Source: Desulfonatronum sp. SC1
GTDB lineage: Bacteria; Desulfobacterota; Desulfovibrionia; Desulfovibrionales; Desulfonatronaceae
Assembly: GCF_003046795.1 (NCBI RefSeq)
Contig: NZ_PZKN01000002.1
Coordinates: forward strand, 1 to 64,000
Direction of reading: 5' to 3'
Length of the DNA stretch: 64,000 nt
Shown: positions 53,292 through 62,017 of the stretch, one piece after another
Layout: every line of letters starts with the position of its first letter
How positions within the stretch are numbered: position 1 is the stretch's first letter
Position numbers and translations under genes: made by a program
The notes under the pieces: generated by a model
The model's database searches: none
Seen by the model: only the letters and a program-made list of their open reading frames with translations
Told to the model about the DNA's origin: nothing

Positions 53292-53585
53292 TCAGGAAAT
53301 TCGTATCCTGTAGTATTCTGGGTTTCTATGTTGATGGGCAATACACGTTATCAATATGTCCGTACTGTCAAAAACATATAATACGAGATAAGGGAAACGC
53401 TTGATATTGCATCTTCTTGTATTTTGTCCGATCTTTCGCCACATTTCAGGATTAGCGGCAATACTATCTACGGCATCAAGAAAAGATGCGTAAAATTGGT
53501 CGCCAAGTCCCGAAACCTCGCCGTTGTAATAGATGGCAGCATCTTGGAGCTCTTGATCGGCTGGTGGGATGAGAAGAACGCTCAT
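53292..53585 (-). CDS. ParE/RelE-superfamily toxin
   Basis: A 97-aa small toxin: ADQELQDAAIYYNGEVSGLGDQFYASFLDAVDSIAANPEMW, then RRCNIKRFPYLVLYVFDSTDILITCIAHQHRNPEYY, the ParE-type fold with the closing HQHRNPEYY typical of family members. It is encoded immediately after its antitoxin with a 4-bp overlap. It lies between hemB and ahbD. Its AT content is higher than that of the flanking genes, which suggests acquisition. Confidence 0.9.
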   Translation of the reverse strand: MSVLLIPPADQELQDAAIYYNGEVSGLGDQFYASFLDAVDSIAANPEMWRKIGQNTRRCNIKRFPYLVLYVFDSTDILITCIAHQHRNPEYYRIRIS

Positions 53586-53794
53586 TGTTCCATTTTTGCA
53601 CGGATTTGGTCTAAGGATATGCCTTTAAGCAATCCCTGCTTATAGGCCAGATATCTCCTTTCTGACTCTTCAATCCACTTTTGTTCAATACTCTTGTCTG
53701 GAGGATTGAGACTGTCCAGAAGGGTCTCTACAAGATGAATTTTTTCTATAGGCTTCAGGCATAATGCTTTTGTCGTGACTTCTTCGATCATCAT
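53582..53794 (-). CDS. Antitoxin, addiction-module component family (PF09720-like)
   Basis: A 70-aa protein: MMIEEVTTKALCLKPIEKIHLVETLLDSLNPPDKSIEQKWIEESERRYLAYKQGLLKGIS. The pattern of an L/I-rich first helix, then EQKWIEESERR, is that of antitoxins paired with ParE-like toxins. AGGAG lies 6 bp before the ATG at 53794; a second ATG follows immediately and a TTG lies 6 bp upstream. Confidence 0.88.
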   Translation of the reverse strand: MMIEEVTTKALCLKPIEKIHLVETLLDSLNPPDKSIEQKWIEESERRYLAYKQGLLKGISLDQIRAKMEQ

Positions 53795-53851
53795 AAGCAA
53801 CTCCTAAAAAAATATCGCTTTTGAGCGACACCCTAAGCCGAGAGATTGTTA

Positions 53852-54823
53852 TCATCTTTGCCAGTTCAACACATTTTCGGCGAAATACGTCAAGATCAGA
53901 TCTGCTCCGGCCCGCTTGATGGAGGTCAGTGTTTCCAGGACCACGGTTTGTTCGTCGATCCAGCCGTTTGCCGCCGCGGCCTTGATCATGGCGTATTCGC
54001 CGCTGACCTGATAGGCGGCCAGGGGCACGTCCGTGGTTTCGCGCAGGTCGCGGAGGATGTCCAGATAGGGGAGAGCCGGTTTGACCATCAGCAGGTCCGC
54101 GCCCTCGTCCAGGTCGGCCAGGGCTTCCCGGAAGGCCTCCCGGCGGTTGGCCGGGTCCATTTGGTAGGTCTTACGGTCCCCGAACTGGGGTGGGCTTTCC
54201 GCTGCCTCCCGGAACGGGCCGTAGAAGCCTGAGGCGTATTTCACGGCGTAGCTCATGATCGGCAGGTGGGTGAAGCCTCCGTGGTCCAGGGCTTCGCGGA
54301 TGGCCAGCACCCGGCCGTCCATCATGTCCGATGGCGCGACCATGTCCGCTCCGGCTCGGGCATGGGACAGGGCAACCTTGGCCAGCAGCTCCATGGTCGG
54401 GTCGTTGAGCACCTCATCGCCGGAAACCAGGCCGCAATGGCCGTGGGAAGTGTATTCGCACAGACAGACGTCCGTGATCACGCACAGGTCCGGGTAGGAG
54501 CGCTTCAGGGCCGTCACGGCCCGCTGAACGATTCCGTTTTCCGCCCAGCCTTGAGAGCCAGTGGGGTCCTTGGTCTTGGGGATGCCGAACAGGATGCAGG
54601 CCGCAAGTCCCATGTCCACGGCCCGGCCCACCCGTTCCACCAGCTTGCCCAGGCCGAGCTGACTCTGTCCGGGCATGGCCCCGATGGGCTTGGCGAAATT
54701 CGGGTCATCCGTGTCCACGACGAAATAGGGCTGGATCAGGTCGTCGCGGGAAAGGGTCGTTTCCCGCACCAAACCGCGCAATGTGGCCGTCCGCCGCAAG
54801 CGGCGTCCTCTGTGGAAGATCAT
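53852..54823 (-). CDS. hemB: Delta-aminolevulinic acid dehydratase
   Basis: A 323-aa porphobilinogen synthase. It carries the Zn-site cysteines Cys120, Cys122 and Cys130 ([13 protein letters not shown]), the Schiff-base lysines Lys195 ([15 protein letters not shown]) and Lys248 ([12 protein letters not shown]), and [11 protein letters not shown] near the end. It condenses two ALA molecules to porphobilinogen, the common tetrapyrrole precursor. The ATG at 54823 is chosen; the open frame extends into ahbC. It lies 59 bp after ahbC on the same strand, consistent with one heme operon. Confidence 0.95.
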   Translation of the reverse strand: MIFHRGRRLRRTATLRGLVRETTLSRDDLIQPYFVVDTDDPNFAKPIGAMPGQSQLGLGKLVERVGRAVDMGLAACILFGIPKTKDPTGSQGWAENGIVQRAVTALKRSYPDLCVITDVCLCEYTSHGHCGLVSGDEVLNDPTMELLAKVALSHARAGADMVAPSDMMDGRVLAIREALDHGGFTHLPIMSYAVKYASGFYGPFREAAESPPQFGDRKTYQMDPANRREAFREALADLDEGADLLMVKPALPYLDILRDLRETTDVPLAAYQVSGEYAMIKAAAANGWIDEQTVVLETLTSIKRAGADLILTYFAENVLNWQR

Positions 54824-54882
54824 AATATCCCGTCTTCTTTTGGAATCAAGAAAGATGCAAAGCGTCTCGTCAAAGCCTTGCG

Positions 54883-56076
54883 TCACGCAATGGCCAGCCC
54901 GGCAATTTCCTCGTCCGTCAGATAGCAGGCAGGGTCCGGGGCCCAGATGTCGCCGTGGTATGCTTCGGAGCGGGCGCGGAAGTTGCCTCCGCAGACGCTC
55001 AGGAAGCGGCAGGTGGCGCACCGTCCGGTGACGTGGGCCTTCTTGTCCTTCAGCTTGGCCAGCAGCTCGATGCTCGGGTCCATCCAGATTTCCGAGAACG
55101 GGCGTTCCAGGACGTTGCCGAAGGTGTGGTTGCGCCAGAACTGGTCGGCGTGGACTTGGCCGTCCCAGGAGATGCAGCCGATGCCCCGGCCGGAATTGTT
55201 GCCCTCGTTGAAGGAGAGCAGTTCCCGGACCTCCTCGGCCCGCTTGGGGTCTTCCTGGAGCAGGCGCAGATAGATCAGCGGCCCGTCGGCGTGGTTGTCC
55301 ACGGTCAGGACTTCCTTGGGCATCCCGGCGTCGAATAGGGCCTTGGTCGAGTCGATGATCTGGTGGACCACTTCACGGGTCTGGCCGTGATCCAGATCCT
55401 CGTTCATCAGATCCGAGCCCCGGCCGGAGTAGACCAGATGATAAAAACAGATTCGCGGGACTTCCAGATCCCGGATCAGGTCGAAGAGAACCGGCACTTC
55501 CTGAACGTTGCGCTTATTAATGGTGAACCGCAGGCCGACCTTCAGTCCCTCGGCCTGACAGTTGGCGATGCCTTCCAGGGCTTTCTTGTACGATCCGGTC
55601 ACGCCGCGGAAACGGTCATGGACTTCCTCGCCGCCGTCCAGGGAGATGCCCACGTAGGACAGGCCGACGTCCTTGAGTTCCTTGGCTTTTTGCTTGGTGA
55701 TCAGGGTGCCGTTGGTGGAGATCACGGCACGCATGTCCTTGGACACGGCGTAGTGGGCCAGTTCCACCAGATCCTTGCGAACCAGGGGTTCGCCGCCGGA
55801 AAAGAGCATCACCGGGGAGCCGAAAGCGGCCAGATCGTCGATCATGGTCTTGGCTTGAGCCGTGGAGATTTCGTCCGTGCCGTCGGGATCCACGGCCTGG
55901 GCGTAACAGTGGACGCATTTCAGGTTGCATCGCCGGGTCATGTTCCAGACCACCACGGGCTTTTTGTCCTGGGAGAATTGGAGCAGATGCGAGGGCAGCT
56001 TGCCGGAATGCCGTCCGTAGCGCAGTGCGTCGGATGGTTCAATGGTTCCGCAATAGAGTTTTGATATACCGATCAT
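54883..56076 (-). CDS. ahbC: 12,18-didecarboxysiroheme deacetylase AhbC (radical SAM)
   Basis: A 397-aa radical SAM enzyme starting [22 protein letters not shown], the AhbC-typical head. The cluster motif is CNLKCVHC (Cys50, 54, 57), then [11 protein letters not shown] and [21 protein letters not shown]-like C-terminus carries [32 protein letters not shown] and CYLTDEE. It removes two acetate side chains from didecarboxysiroheme to give Fe-coproporphyrin III. GAGGAAACC precedes the ATG. First gene of the cluster, with a promoter candidate 45-73 bp upstream. Confidence 0.94.
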   Translation of the reverse strand: MIGISKLYCGTIEPSDALRYGRHSGKLPSHLLQFSQDKKPVVVWNMTRRCNLKCVHCYAQAVDPDGTDEISTAQAKTMIDDLAAFGSPVMLFSGGEPLVRKDLVELAHYAVSKDMRAVISTNGTLITKQKAKELKDVGLSYVGISLDGGEEVHDRFRGVTGSYKKALEGIANCQAEGLKVGLRFTINKRNVQEVPVLFDLIRDLEVPRICFYHLVYSGRGSDLMNEDLDHGQTREVVHQIIDSTKALFDAGMPKEVLTVDNHADGPLIYLRLLQEDPKRAEEVRELLSFNEGNNSGRGIGCISWDGQVHADQFWRNHTFGNVLERPFSEIWMDPSIELLAKLKDKKAHVTGRCATCRFLSVCGGNFRARSEAYHGDIWAPDPACYLTDEEIAGLAIA

Positions 56077-56120
56077 GGTTTCCTCTTCAAAGATTGATGG
56101 CAATGAAAATGAAAAAAGAA

Positions 56121-56149
56121 AATATAGGTCATTTTGCTCCGGAAGGCAA
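56121..56149 (-). promoter_or_regulatory. Sigma-70 promoter candidate for the ahb operon
   Basis: The minus strand reads TTGCCT (56144-56149), a 17-bp spacer, then TATATT (56121-56126), 45 bp upstream of the ahbC ATG. The gap to the divergent membrane-protein gene also holds TTGACA on the plus strand near 56197, without a good -10. Confidence 0.65.
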
Positions 56150-56326
56150 AAACAGCCCATGCGCGGAGTGGATTGGGGATAAGGCCAAACAACCGCCTTG
56201 ACAAGGCCCGAGTGAGTTGAGATTTTCCCAGGTCTCCCCGGATTGCCCTCGTCTTCACGGCTTTCCTTCCGCCCTTGTCCGTGTGTGTCGAAAAAAACTC
56301 ATTGAAAACAACCATTGAGGTGCCTC

Positions 56327-56755
56327 ATGGTCTACTACATTCATCCGCTTTGGCAGTTCGCGGCGACCATTCTCGCCGTGTACGTATTTTACCTGGGATG
56401 GCCGCGGCTCATGGCCGCTTTTTCCGGCAAAAAGGCGGCATTTCTTTGGAAACGCCATGTATCCCTCGGCCTGATCACGCTGACGGCTCTCCTGATCGGC
56501 TTGATCGGCGGCGCTGGGGTCACGGCGCATTACTGGGGAGGAACCGGCTATACCCAACATCATTATTGGATCGGCCTGGCCATGGGGCCGCTGATGATAT
56601 TCGGGCTCGTCAGTGGATTGCTGCTGGACAGGCACAAGGGAAAGTATAAAAGGCTGCCTGTTCTGCATGGGCTCAACAACGCCGTCGTCCTGTTCCTGGC
56701 CCTGGTTCAGACTTGGACCGGGCTTAACGTCATCCGCTTCTTCATCCTGGATTGA
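56327..56755 (+). CDS. Four-helix membrane protein, cytochrome b561-like (DUF4079-type)
   Basis: A 142-aa protein with four membrane helices (WQFAATILAVYVFYLG, HVSLGLITLTALLIGLIGGAGV, HHYWIGLAMGPLMIFGLVSGLLL, HGLNNAVVLFLALVQTWTGLNVI). Helix-end histidines (His6, the KRH at helix 2, QHHYW, VLHG) could ligate heme b, as in DUF4079/b561-like proteins. GAGGTG precedes the ATG. It is divergent from the heme operon and 43 bp upstream of the potassium channel gene. Heme binding is inferred, not shown. Confidence 0.75.
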   Translation: MVYYIHPLWQFAATILAVYVFYLGWPRLMAAFSGKKAAFLWKRHVSLGLITLTALLIGLIGGAGVTAHYWGGTGYTQHHYWIGLAMGPLMIFGLVSGLLLDRHKGKYKRLPVLHGLNNAVVLFLALVQTWTGLNVIRFFILD

Positions 56756-56798
56756 GCTGTCCGGAATTATTGATTCGTAGACCCCTGAACTCCACATT

Positions 56799-58502
56799 AT
56801 GAAGTACCTTCCCGCCCAAATAGTTGCCTTGTTGCAAAAAAAATCCGCTAAACGAGACCTGCGCGTTTTATTCAAGTTTTTGCTGGTTCTCGTGTTGCTG
56901 GTGTCAACCTACAGTATCCTGTTTCATGTGATCATGATGTACCATGAGGATCGGTATTTTTCATGGATTACAGGAGTCTACTGGACATTTGTCGTCATGT
57001 CCACATTGGGTTTCGGCGACATCACGTTTCATACCGACTTAGGTTTTATTTTTTCCTTGATCGTCCTCCTCTCCGGAGTTGTCTTTCTGCTGGTCATGCT
57101 GCCTTTCACCTTTATTCAGTTTTTTTATGCTCCCTGGCTGGAGGCCCAGTCAAAATCCAGGGTGATCCGGACTCTTCCCGAGGATACGGAGAACCACGTC
57201 ATCGTCGTGGGCGTTGATCCCATTTCATTGAGCCTGGATAGCAAGCTCAAGCAATACAATCGCAAGTGCTATCTTGTTGTCGAAGACCAACAGGTCGCCC
57301 TGGGATTGTATGAGCAGGGCTACAGAGCCGTGCTCGGCGAGCTGGACGATATTGAGACGTATCGCAAGATTCAAGCCGACAAGGCCGCGTTGATCGTGGT
57401 GAACAGCGGAGAGGACAAAATCAATACCAATATCGTTTATACCCTGCGGGAGCTGTGCGAAAAAACGCCTATCGTTTCCAACGCTTCGGACGATGACTCC
57501 GTGGACATCCTGGAACTGGCCGGCAGCAGTCATGTCTACCAGTTCACCAAAATGCTCGGGCAGTCCCTGGCCCGGCGGGTCCTGGGCGTGAGCATGCGGG
57601 CGAACATTATCGGCCGATTCGACGATCTGCTCATCGCCGAGGTCCCGGCCATGCGCAGTTCGTTGGAGGGCAAGACCATTCTGGAAAGCCGGTTGCGGGA
57701 GCTGACCGGGATCACCGTGGCCGGGGTCTGGGAGCGGGGCAAGTACAAGGTGCCCTTGCCGGACACCATAATTTCCGCATCCACCGTCCTTGTCCTGGCC
57801 GGATCGGATCAGCAGTTGGCCGTGTATGATGAAAAGTTCGGCGGCTACGCGACCAGCGAAGCGCCGGTGTTGATCCTGGGCGGCGGACGAGTCGGCAGGG
57901 CCGCGGCGGATACGCTCAAGGCCCGCGGCGTGGCCTACAAGATTGTGGAAAAAAACGTTCGTGCCATCAAGGGCGCGGAAGACGAATATGTCCACGGCAG
58001 CGCCGCGGACCTGGACACCCTGCGCAAGGCGGGCATTGACACCGCGCCTTCGGTGATCGTGACCACCCACGACGACGACATGAACATCTACCTGACCATC
58101 TACTGCCGACGGCTCAGGCCGGACATCCAGATCATCACCCGGGCCACGCTGGACCGGAACATCTCCAAGCTGCACCGGGCCGGAGCCGACCTGGTCATGT
58201 CCTACGCCTCCATGGGCGTGACCAGCATTACAAACTATCTGTTGCAGGACAATACCTTGATGGTTTCCGAAGGGTTGAACATCTTCAAGATGCCCGCACC
58301 CAAAAAATTGGTCGGGAAAACACTGGAGCAAAGCAATATTCGCCAAAAGACCGGTTGCAACGTGATCGCCATCGACAATAAGGGCCAACTGAACATCAAC
58401 CCTTCACCAGGCAGCTCTATCGATCCGGACACGGAATTGATCATGATCGGCAACGCTGAGGCGGAACAGTGTTTCATGGGATCGTTCACCAACGGGGACT
58501 GA
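56799..58502 (+). CDS. Potassium channel with two RCK (TrkA) modules
   Basis: A 567-aa ion channel. The pore module has TM1 (24-46), pore helix, selectivity filter TLGFGD (69-74, against the usual TVGYGD) and TM2 (80-108). Two tandem RCK modules follow: TrkA-N 1 (HVIVVGVDPISLSL...), TrkA-C 1 (LEGKTILESRLRELTGITVAGVWERGK), then TrkA-N 2 (PVLILGGGRVGRAAADTLKARG), TrkA-C 2 (LVGKTLEQSNIRQKTGCNVIAIDNKG). Only the second Rossmann loop has a full GxGxxG-like motif. The layout resembles GsuK of Geobacter, a multi-ligand-gated channel. Conducts K+ in response to nucleotide or ion ligands. Confidence 0.9.
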   Translation: MKYLPAQIVALLQKKSAKRDLRVLFKFLLVLVLLVSTYSILFHVIMMYHEDRYFSWITGVYWTFVVMSTLGFGDITFHTDLGFIFSLIVLLSGVVFLLVMLPFTFIQFFYAPWLEAQSKSRVIRTLPEDTENHVIVVGVDPISLSLDSKLKQYNRKCYLVVEDQQVALGLYEQGYRAVLGELDDIETYRKIQADKAALIVVNSGEDKINTNIVYTLRELCEKTPIVSNASDDDSVDILELAGSSHVYQFTKMLGQSLARRVLGVSMRANIIGRFDDLLIAEVPAMRSSLEGKTILESRLRELTGITVAGVWERGKYKVPLPDTIISASTVLVLAGSDQQLAVYDEKFGGYATSEAPVLILGGGRVGRAAADTLKARGVAYKIVEKNVRAIKGAEDEYVHGSAADLDTLRKAGIDTAPSVIVTTHDDDMNIYLTIYCRRLRPDIQIITRATLDRNISKLHRAGADLVMSYASMGVTSITNYLLQDNTLMVSEGLNIFKMPAPKKLVGKTLEQSNIRQKTGCNVIAIDNKGQLNINPSPGSSIDPDTELIMIGNAEAEQCFMGSFTNGD

Positions 58503-58578
58503 GCGAACTGAAGCCGCAACAGGCGGTGGCCCCTTTTTTTTCAACCTGAACCTTGACCTGACATAAAGGAGCACAGAA

Positions 58579-59247
58579 ATGCGCCAATCTTCGCCCGGAG
58601 TCGCCAAAGAGGGCCTGCCGTATATCGGACTGGGGGCCTTCGTGACGTTGATCCTGGCCGTTCTCGGCTGGGGAGTTCCGGCATTAATCGTCCTGATTCT
58701 GACGATCCTGACCCTGAATTTTTTTCGCGACCCGGAACGGGTCACGCCCCAGGAACCGGGCCTCGCCGTAGCCCCGGCTGACGGCAAGATCGTCTTCGTC
58801 GGTCCCGCGGTCGATCCGGCCACAGGGCAGGTGCGGACAAAGGTTTCCATTTTCATGAACGTGTTCAACGTGCATGTGAACCGGACTCCGGTGACCGGGC
58901 GGGTGGAAAGGATAACCTACTTTCCCGGAAAATTCCTGAACGCGGCCCTGGACAAGGCGTCCGAGGACAACGAACGGAATCAGTTTCGGGTCGTGGACGA
59001 GCACGGCCACGGCTGGACCGTGGTCCAGATCGCGGGCTTGGTGGCCCGCCGGATCGTGTGCTGGGCCGAAGAGAGGGATGAGGTGGCTCGTGGTCAACGT
59101 ATCGGGTTGATCAAATTCGGCTCCAGGGTTGACCTTTACCTGCCTGATGCATATGAAGTTCGTGTGACGAAAGGGCAACACACGTGTGCCGGCCTGACCG
59201 TCATAGCCGAATTGAAAGACCAACAACCCAAATCCGAGTCCTTGTGA
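58579..59247 (+). CDS. psd: Phosphatidylserine decarboxylase (short, archaeal-type)
   Basis: A 222-aa membrane-associated proenzyme. N-terminal hydrophobic segments (about 12-48) are followed by FFRDPER, APADGKI, VFNVHVNRTPV, YFPGKFLNA and the self-cleavage site Gly181-Ser182 in IKFGSRVDLYLP, where the pyruvoyl group forms. The length matches the short family. It makes phosphatidylethanolamine from phosphatidylserine. AAAGGAGC lies upstream of the ATG. It is coupled to pssA by a GTGA overlap, so both steps of PE synthesis are one unit. Confidence 0.95.
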   Translation: MRQSSPGVAKEGLPYIGLGAFVTLILAVLGWGVPALIVLILTILTLNFFRDPERVTPQEPGLAVAPADGKIVFVGPAVDPATGQVRTKVSIFMNVFNVHVNRTPVTGRVERITYFPGKFLNAALDKASEDNERNQFRVVDEHGHGWTVVQIAGLVARRIVCWAEERDEVARGQRIGLIKFGSRVDLYLPDAYEVRVTKGQHTCAGLTVIAELKDQQPKSESL

Positions 59248-60005
59248 ACCGTCCGAATCAGCCCATCTGCAAAGGGGTCTACCTCCTCCCCAACCTTTTC
59301 ACCACCGCCAGCCTGTTCTCCGGCTTCCTGGGGATCATCTGGGCCATCGAAGGGCAGTTTTTGTATTGCGCCCTGGCCATTCTGGTCAGTTGCGTCCTGG
59401 ACGGCATGGACGGCATGGTCGCCCGCCTGACCCACTCCACCAGCGAGTTCGGCGTCCAGCTGGACTCCCTGGCCGATCTGGTGGCCTTCGGCGTTGCCCC
59501 GGCGATCATGGTCTACATGTGGCAGTTGCAGGAATATGGTCGTCTGGGCTTGCTGGCCTCCTTCCTGATCGTGGCCTGCGGCGCGCTGCGACTGGCCAGG
59601 TTTAACGTCCAGTCCGGAAAGATCTCCCAGAAGTACTTCATCGGCCTGCCCATTCCCGCCGCGGCCTGCGTCCTGGCGACCCTGGTCCTGTTCAGCACCC
59701 AGTCCCCTGCCTTTATCGAAGACATGTACGGCACGATCACCCTGGTTTTGGTGTACGTGCTCTCCTTTTTGATGGTCAGCCGGGTGCGCTATCCGTCCTT
59801 GAAGGAATTCGACGGCATGCGCAGCCATCCGTTCCGGACCACCGTGGCGGCCATGCTGATTTTCGTGGTCATCGCTTCCGAGCCCAAGGTTTTGGGATTC
59901 CTGTTTTTCTTGACCTACCTGTTCTCCGGGTTGATCCTCTCCTTCCTGATTCTACCCTATCGCAAAGTCCGTCTGCTACGGGAGTCCCCTCATGAACTCC
60001 CGTAA
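59244..60005 (+). CDS. pssA: CDP-diacylglycerol-serine O-phosphatidyltransferase
   Basis: A 253-aa polytopic enzyme. The CDP-alcohol phosphotransferase motif is DGMDGMVARLTHSTSEFG with VQLDSLADL, giving DGx2ARx8Gx3Dx3D, and GLPIPAAA follows. About six to eight membrane helices. It joins CDP-diacylglycerol and serine to give phosphatidylserine, the substrate of Psd just upstream. The start is a GTG overlapping the psd stop (GTGA); the longer open frame lies inside psd and is rejected. Confidence 0.93.
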   Translation: MNRPNQPICKGVYLLPNLFTTASLFSGFLGIIWAIEGQFLYCALAILVSCVLDGMDGMVARLTHSTSEFGVQLDSLADLVAFGVAPAIMVYMWQLQEYGRLGLLASFLIVACGALRLARFNVQSGKISQKYFIGLPIPAAACVLATLVLFSTQSPAFIEDMYGTITLVLVYVLSFLMVSRVRYPSLKEFDGMRSHPFRTTVAAMLIFVVIASEPKVLGFLFFLTYLFSGLILSFLILPYRKVRLLRESPHELP

Positions 60006-60481
60006 CCAACCCCCCACCCCCTCATAGTTTTTCTTGATTTCTTACCTTGCTTCGTGAACAGTTCGCGGTGACGCGATGTTGTTCCGAAAATGAGCGCGAT
60101 TTTGTGGCTTATGAAATTTTAACCGCCCGTTTCGCTCAAGGCACGGAGGACGCCAAGAAGATTTTTCGGCTTCCGCTGGAAAGATGCGGAAGCCGAAAGC
60201 TCCACGCCTGTCGGCGACAAGGAACGAGAGAATGGACGTCAATGCTATTGGGAAAGACATTGTCCACTGTGCGATCAAGGTTATTAAACGAATGTTTTTT
60301 ACACCCCGTCTGAGGTGAAGCAACTTTTTTAAAAGGGCATCTTTCCTGCGCTTTTTAAATGTTATTCTTGGTGCCCTTGGCGTCTTGAGCGACCAACGGG
60401 AGCGGGCGGTTTAAAGCCTATTCTGGTTACGTAAACATGAACTAATTCAACTGCAAAATATTCTAACATACTGAGGATATC
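60006..60481. other. Long leader/intergenic region upstream of leuA
   Basis: No supported gene. It holds a 12-bp perfect hairpin (TTTCGGCTTCCG at 60164, CGGAAGCCGAAA to 60198). A second inverted pair, AAGGGCA (60333) and TGCCCTT (60372), has a T-rich loop. The stretch 60108-60166, with ATTTTAACCGCCCG and GGCACGGAGGACGCC, resembles a degraded intergenic repeat. No clear Leu-rich leader peptide or T-box was found. GAGG lies just before the leuA ATG. Confidence 0.45.
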
Positions 60482-62017
60482 ATGAGCGATTCACGAGTGC
60501 TTTTCTTCGATACCACGTTGCGCGACGGCGAACAGTCGCCCGGCGCGACCATGAGCATGCCGGAGAAAATCCGGTTGGCCCGGCAGTTGGAAATTTTGGG
60601 TGTGGACATCATCGAGGCCGGATTTCCCGCCGCCAGCCAGGGGGATTTTGAAGCTGTCCAGGCCATCAGTCGGGCGGTCAAGGATTGCCAGGTGGCTGGG
60701 CTGTGCCGGGCCACGCCCGGGGACATCGACCGGGCCTGGGAGGCCATCAAGGATGGCGCTAACCCGCGCATCCACACCTTTTTGGCCACCTCGCCCCTGC
60801 ACATGGAGTACAAGCTGCGCAAGTCCCCGGATCAGGTGCTGGAAATGGCCGAAGCCGCGGTGCGTCACGCAGTGAAACACACCTCCAACGTGGAGTTTTC
60901 CGCCGAGGACGCCTCCCGGTCCGAATGGGATTTCCTGGCCACGGTGGTGGAGCGGGTCATTGCCGCCGGAGCCAGGACCATCAATATTCCGGACACCGTG
61001 GGCTATGCACAGCCCGACGAGTTCGCCGCACTGATCCGCTACCTGCTGGAAAAGGTGCCCAACAGCGACCAGGCCGTGTTCAGCGTGCACTGCCACAACG
61101 ACCTGGGACTGGGCGTGGCCAACACCCTGGCTGCCTTGCGCGCCGGGGCTCGGCAGGCCGAGGTGACCCTGAGCGGGATCGGCGAGCGGGCCGGTAACGC
61201 GGCTTTGGAAGAGGTGGTTATGGCCCTGAACGTACGCAAGGACGTCTACAACCTGACCACGACCATCAAGACCGAGCAGCTTTTTCCTTCCTGCCGCCTG
61301 CTGTCCCTGGTCATCGGTCGTCCCATCCCGGCGAATAAGGCCGTGGTCGGGGCCAACGCCTTTGCCCATGAGTCCGGCATCCATCAGGACGGGATGCTCA
61401 AGCATCGCTCCACCTATGAGATCATGACCCCGGAGAGCATTGGCCGTTCAGGCACGGAAATGGTCCTGGGCAAGCATTCCGGACGACACGCCCTGAAGAA
61501 GCGGCTGGAGGAACTGGGCTATCGGCTGGACGAGGATCAAGTGGACTTGGTCTTCCAGGCCCTGAAGCGCCTGGCGGACAAGAAGGAACAGATCGCCACC
61601 GAGGACATTGAGGCCCTGGTTCTGGAGGAAATTTACCGTATCCCTGACAAGTACAAACTGGTCTATCTGAGCGTGCTTTCCGGGAACATGGCCATTCCCA
61701 CGGCGGCCATGAAGCTGGAGGTGGACGGCCAGGAGAAGCAGTTGGCGGATTTCGGCGTCGGCCCCATTGACGCGGTCTTCCACACCATTGCCAAGCTCTG
61801 CGGCCGGGACCCCAAGCTGTTGCAGTTCTCGGTCAACGCCATCACCGGGGGCACGGACGCCCAGGGCGAGGTGACCGTACGCATCGAGGAGAAAGGGGCT
61901 TCGGCCGTGGGCCGGGGCGCTGATCCGGACATCATCGTGGCCAGCGCCAAGGCCTATCTGAACGCTTTGAACCGCATCGCCAAAAAAACGGAGGAAAAAA
62001 TATGCCCCAGACCTTAG
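60482..62017 (+). CDS. leuA: 2-isopropylmalate synthase
   Basis: A 511-aa enzyme. The catalytic barrel starts FFDTTLRDGEQSPGATMS and includes GVDIIEAGFPAASQGDF, the metal motif HCHNDLG, and HESGIHQDGMLKH. The C-terminal regulatory LeuA domain (about 390-505, IDAVFHTIAKLCG, SVNAITGGTDAQGEVTVRIE) should bind leucine for feedback inhibition. It condenses acetyl-CoA and 2-oxoisovalerate in leucine synthesis. Its 3' end overlaps leuC by 16 bp. Confidence 0.97.
   Translation: MSDSRVLFFDTTLRDGEQSPGATMSMPEKIRLARQLEILGVDIIEAGFPAASQGDFEAVQAISRAVKDCQVAGLCRATPGDIDRAWEAIKDGANPRIHTFLATSPLHMEYKLRKSPDQVLEMAEAAVRHAVKHTSNVEFSAEDASRSEWDFLATVVERVIAAGARTINIPDTVGYAQPDEFAALIRYLLEKVPNSDQAVFSVHCHNDLGLGVANTLAALRAGARQAEVTLSGIGERAGNAALEEVVMALNVRKDVYNLTTTIKTEQLFPSCRLLSLVIGRPIPANKAVVGANAFAHESGIHQDGMLKHRSTYEIMTPESIGRSGTEMVLGKHSGRHALKKRLEELGYRLDEDQVDLVFQALKRLADKKEQIATEDIEALVLEEIYRIPDKYKLVYLSVLSGNMAIPTAAMKLEVDGQEKQLADFGVGPIDAVFHTIAKLCGRDPKLLQFSVNAITGGTDAQGEVTVRIEEKGASAVGRGADPDIIVASAKAYLNALNRIAKKTEEKICPRP

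Noticed and set aside
51508-53313. 601-aa plus-strand ORF
   Set aside because: Antisense to ahbD and the decarboxylase subunit, both of which carry diagnostic motifs; composition is typical of shadow translation in GC-rich DNA.
53292-53794. Toxin-antitoxin genes as part of a larger mobile island
   Set aside because: No integrase, attachment repeats or insertion sequence are seen; heme genes resume within about 50 bp on both sides.
57225-58388. 387-aa minus-strand ORF
   Set aside because: Antisense shadow of the potassium channel gene, with no recognisable domain.
58513-58541. Terminator after the potassium channel gene
   Set aside because: A T-run is present, but the preceding stem (CCGC/GCGG) is only 4 bp; not enough support.
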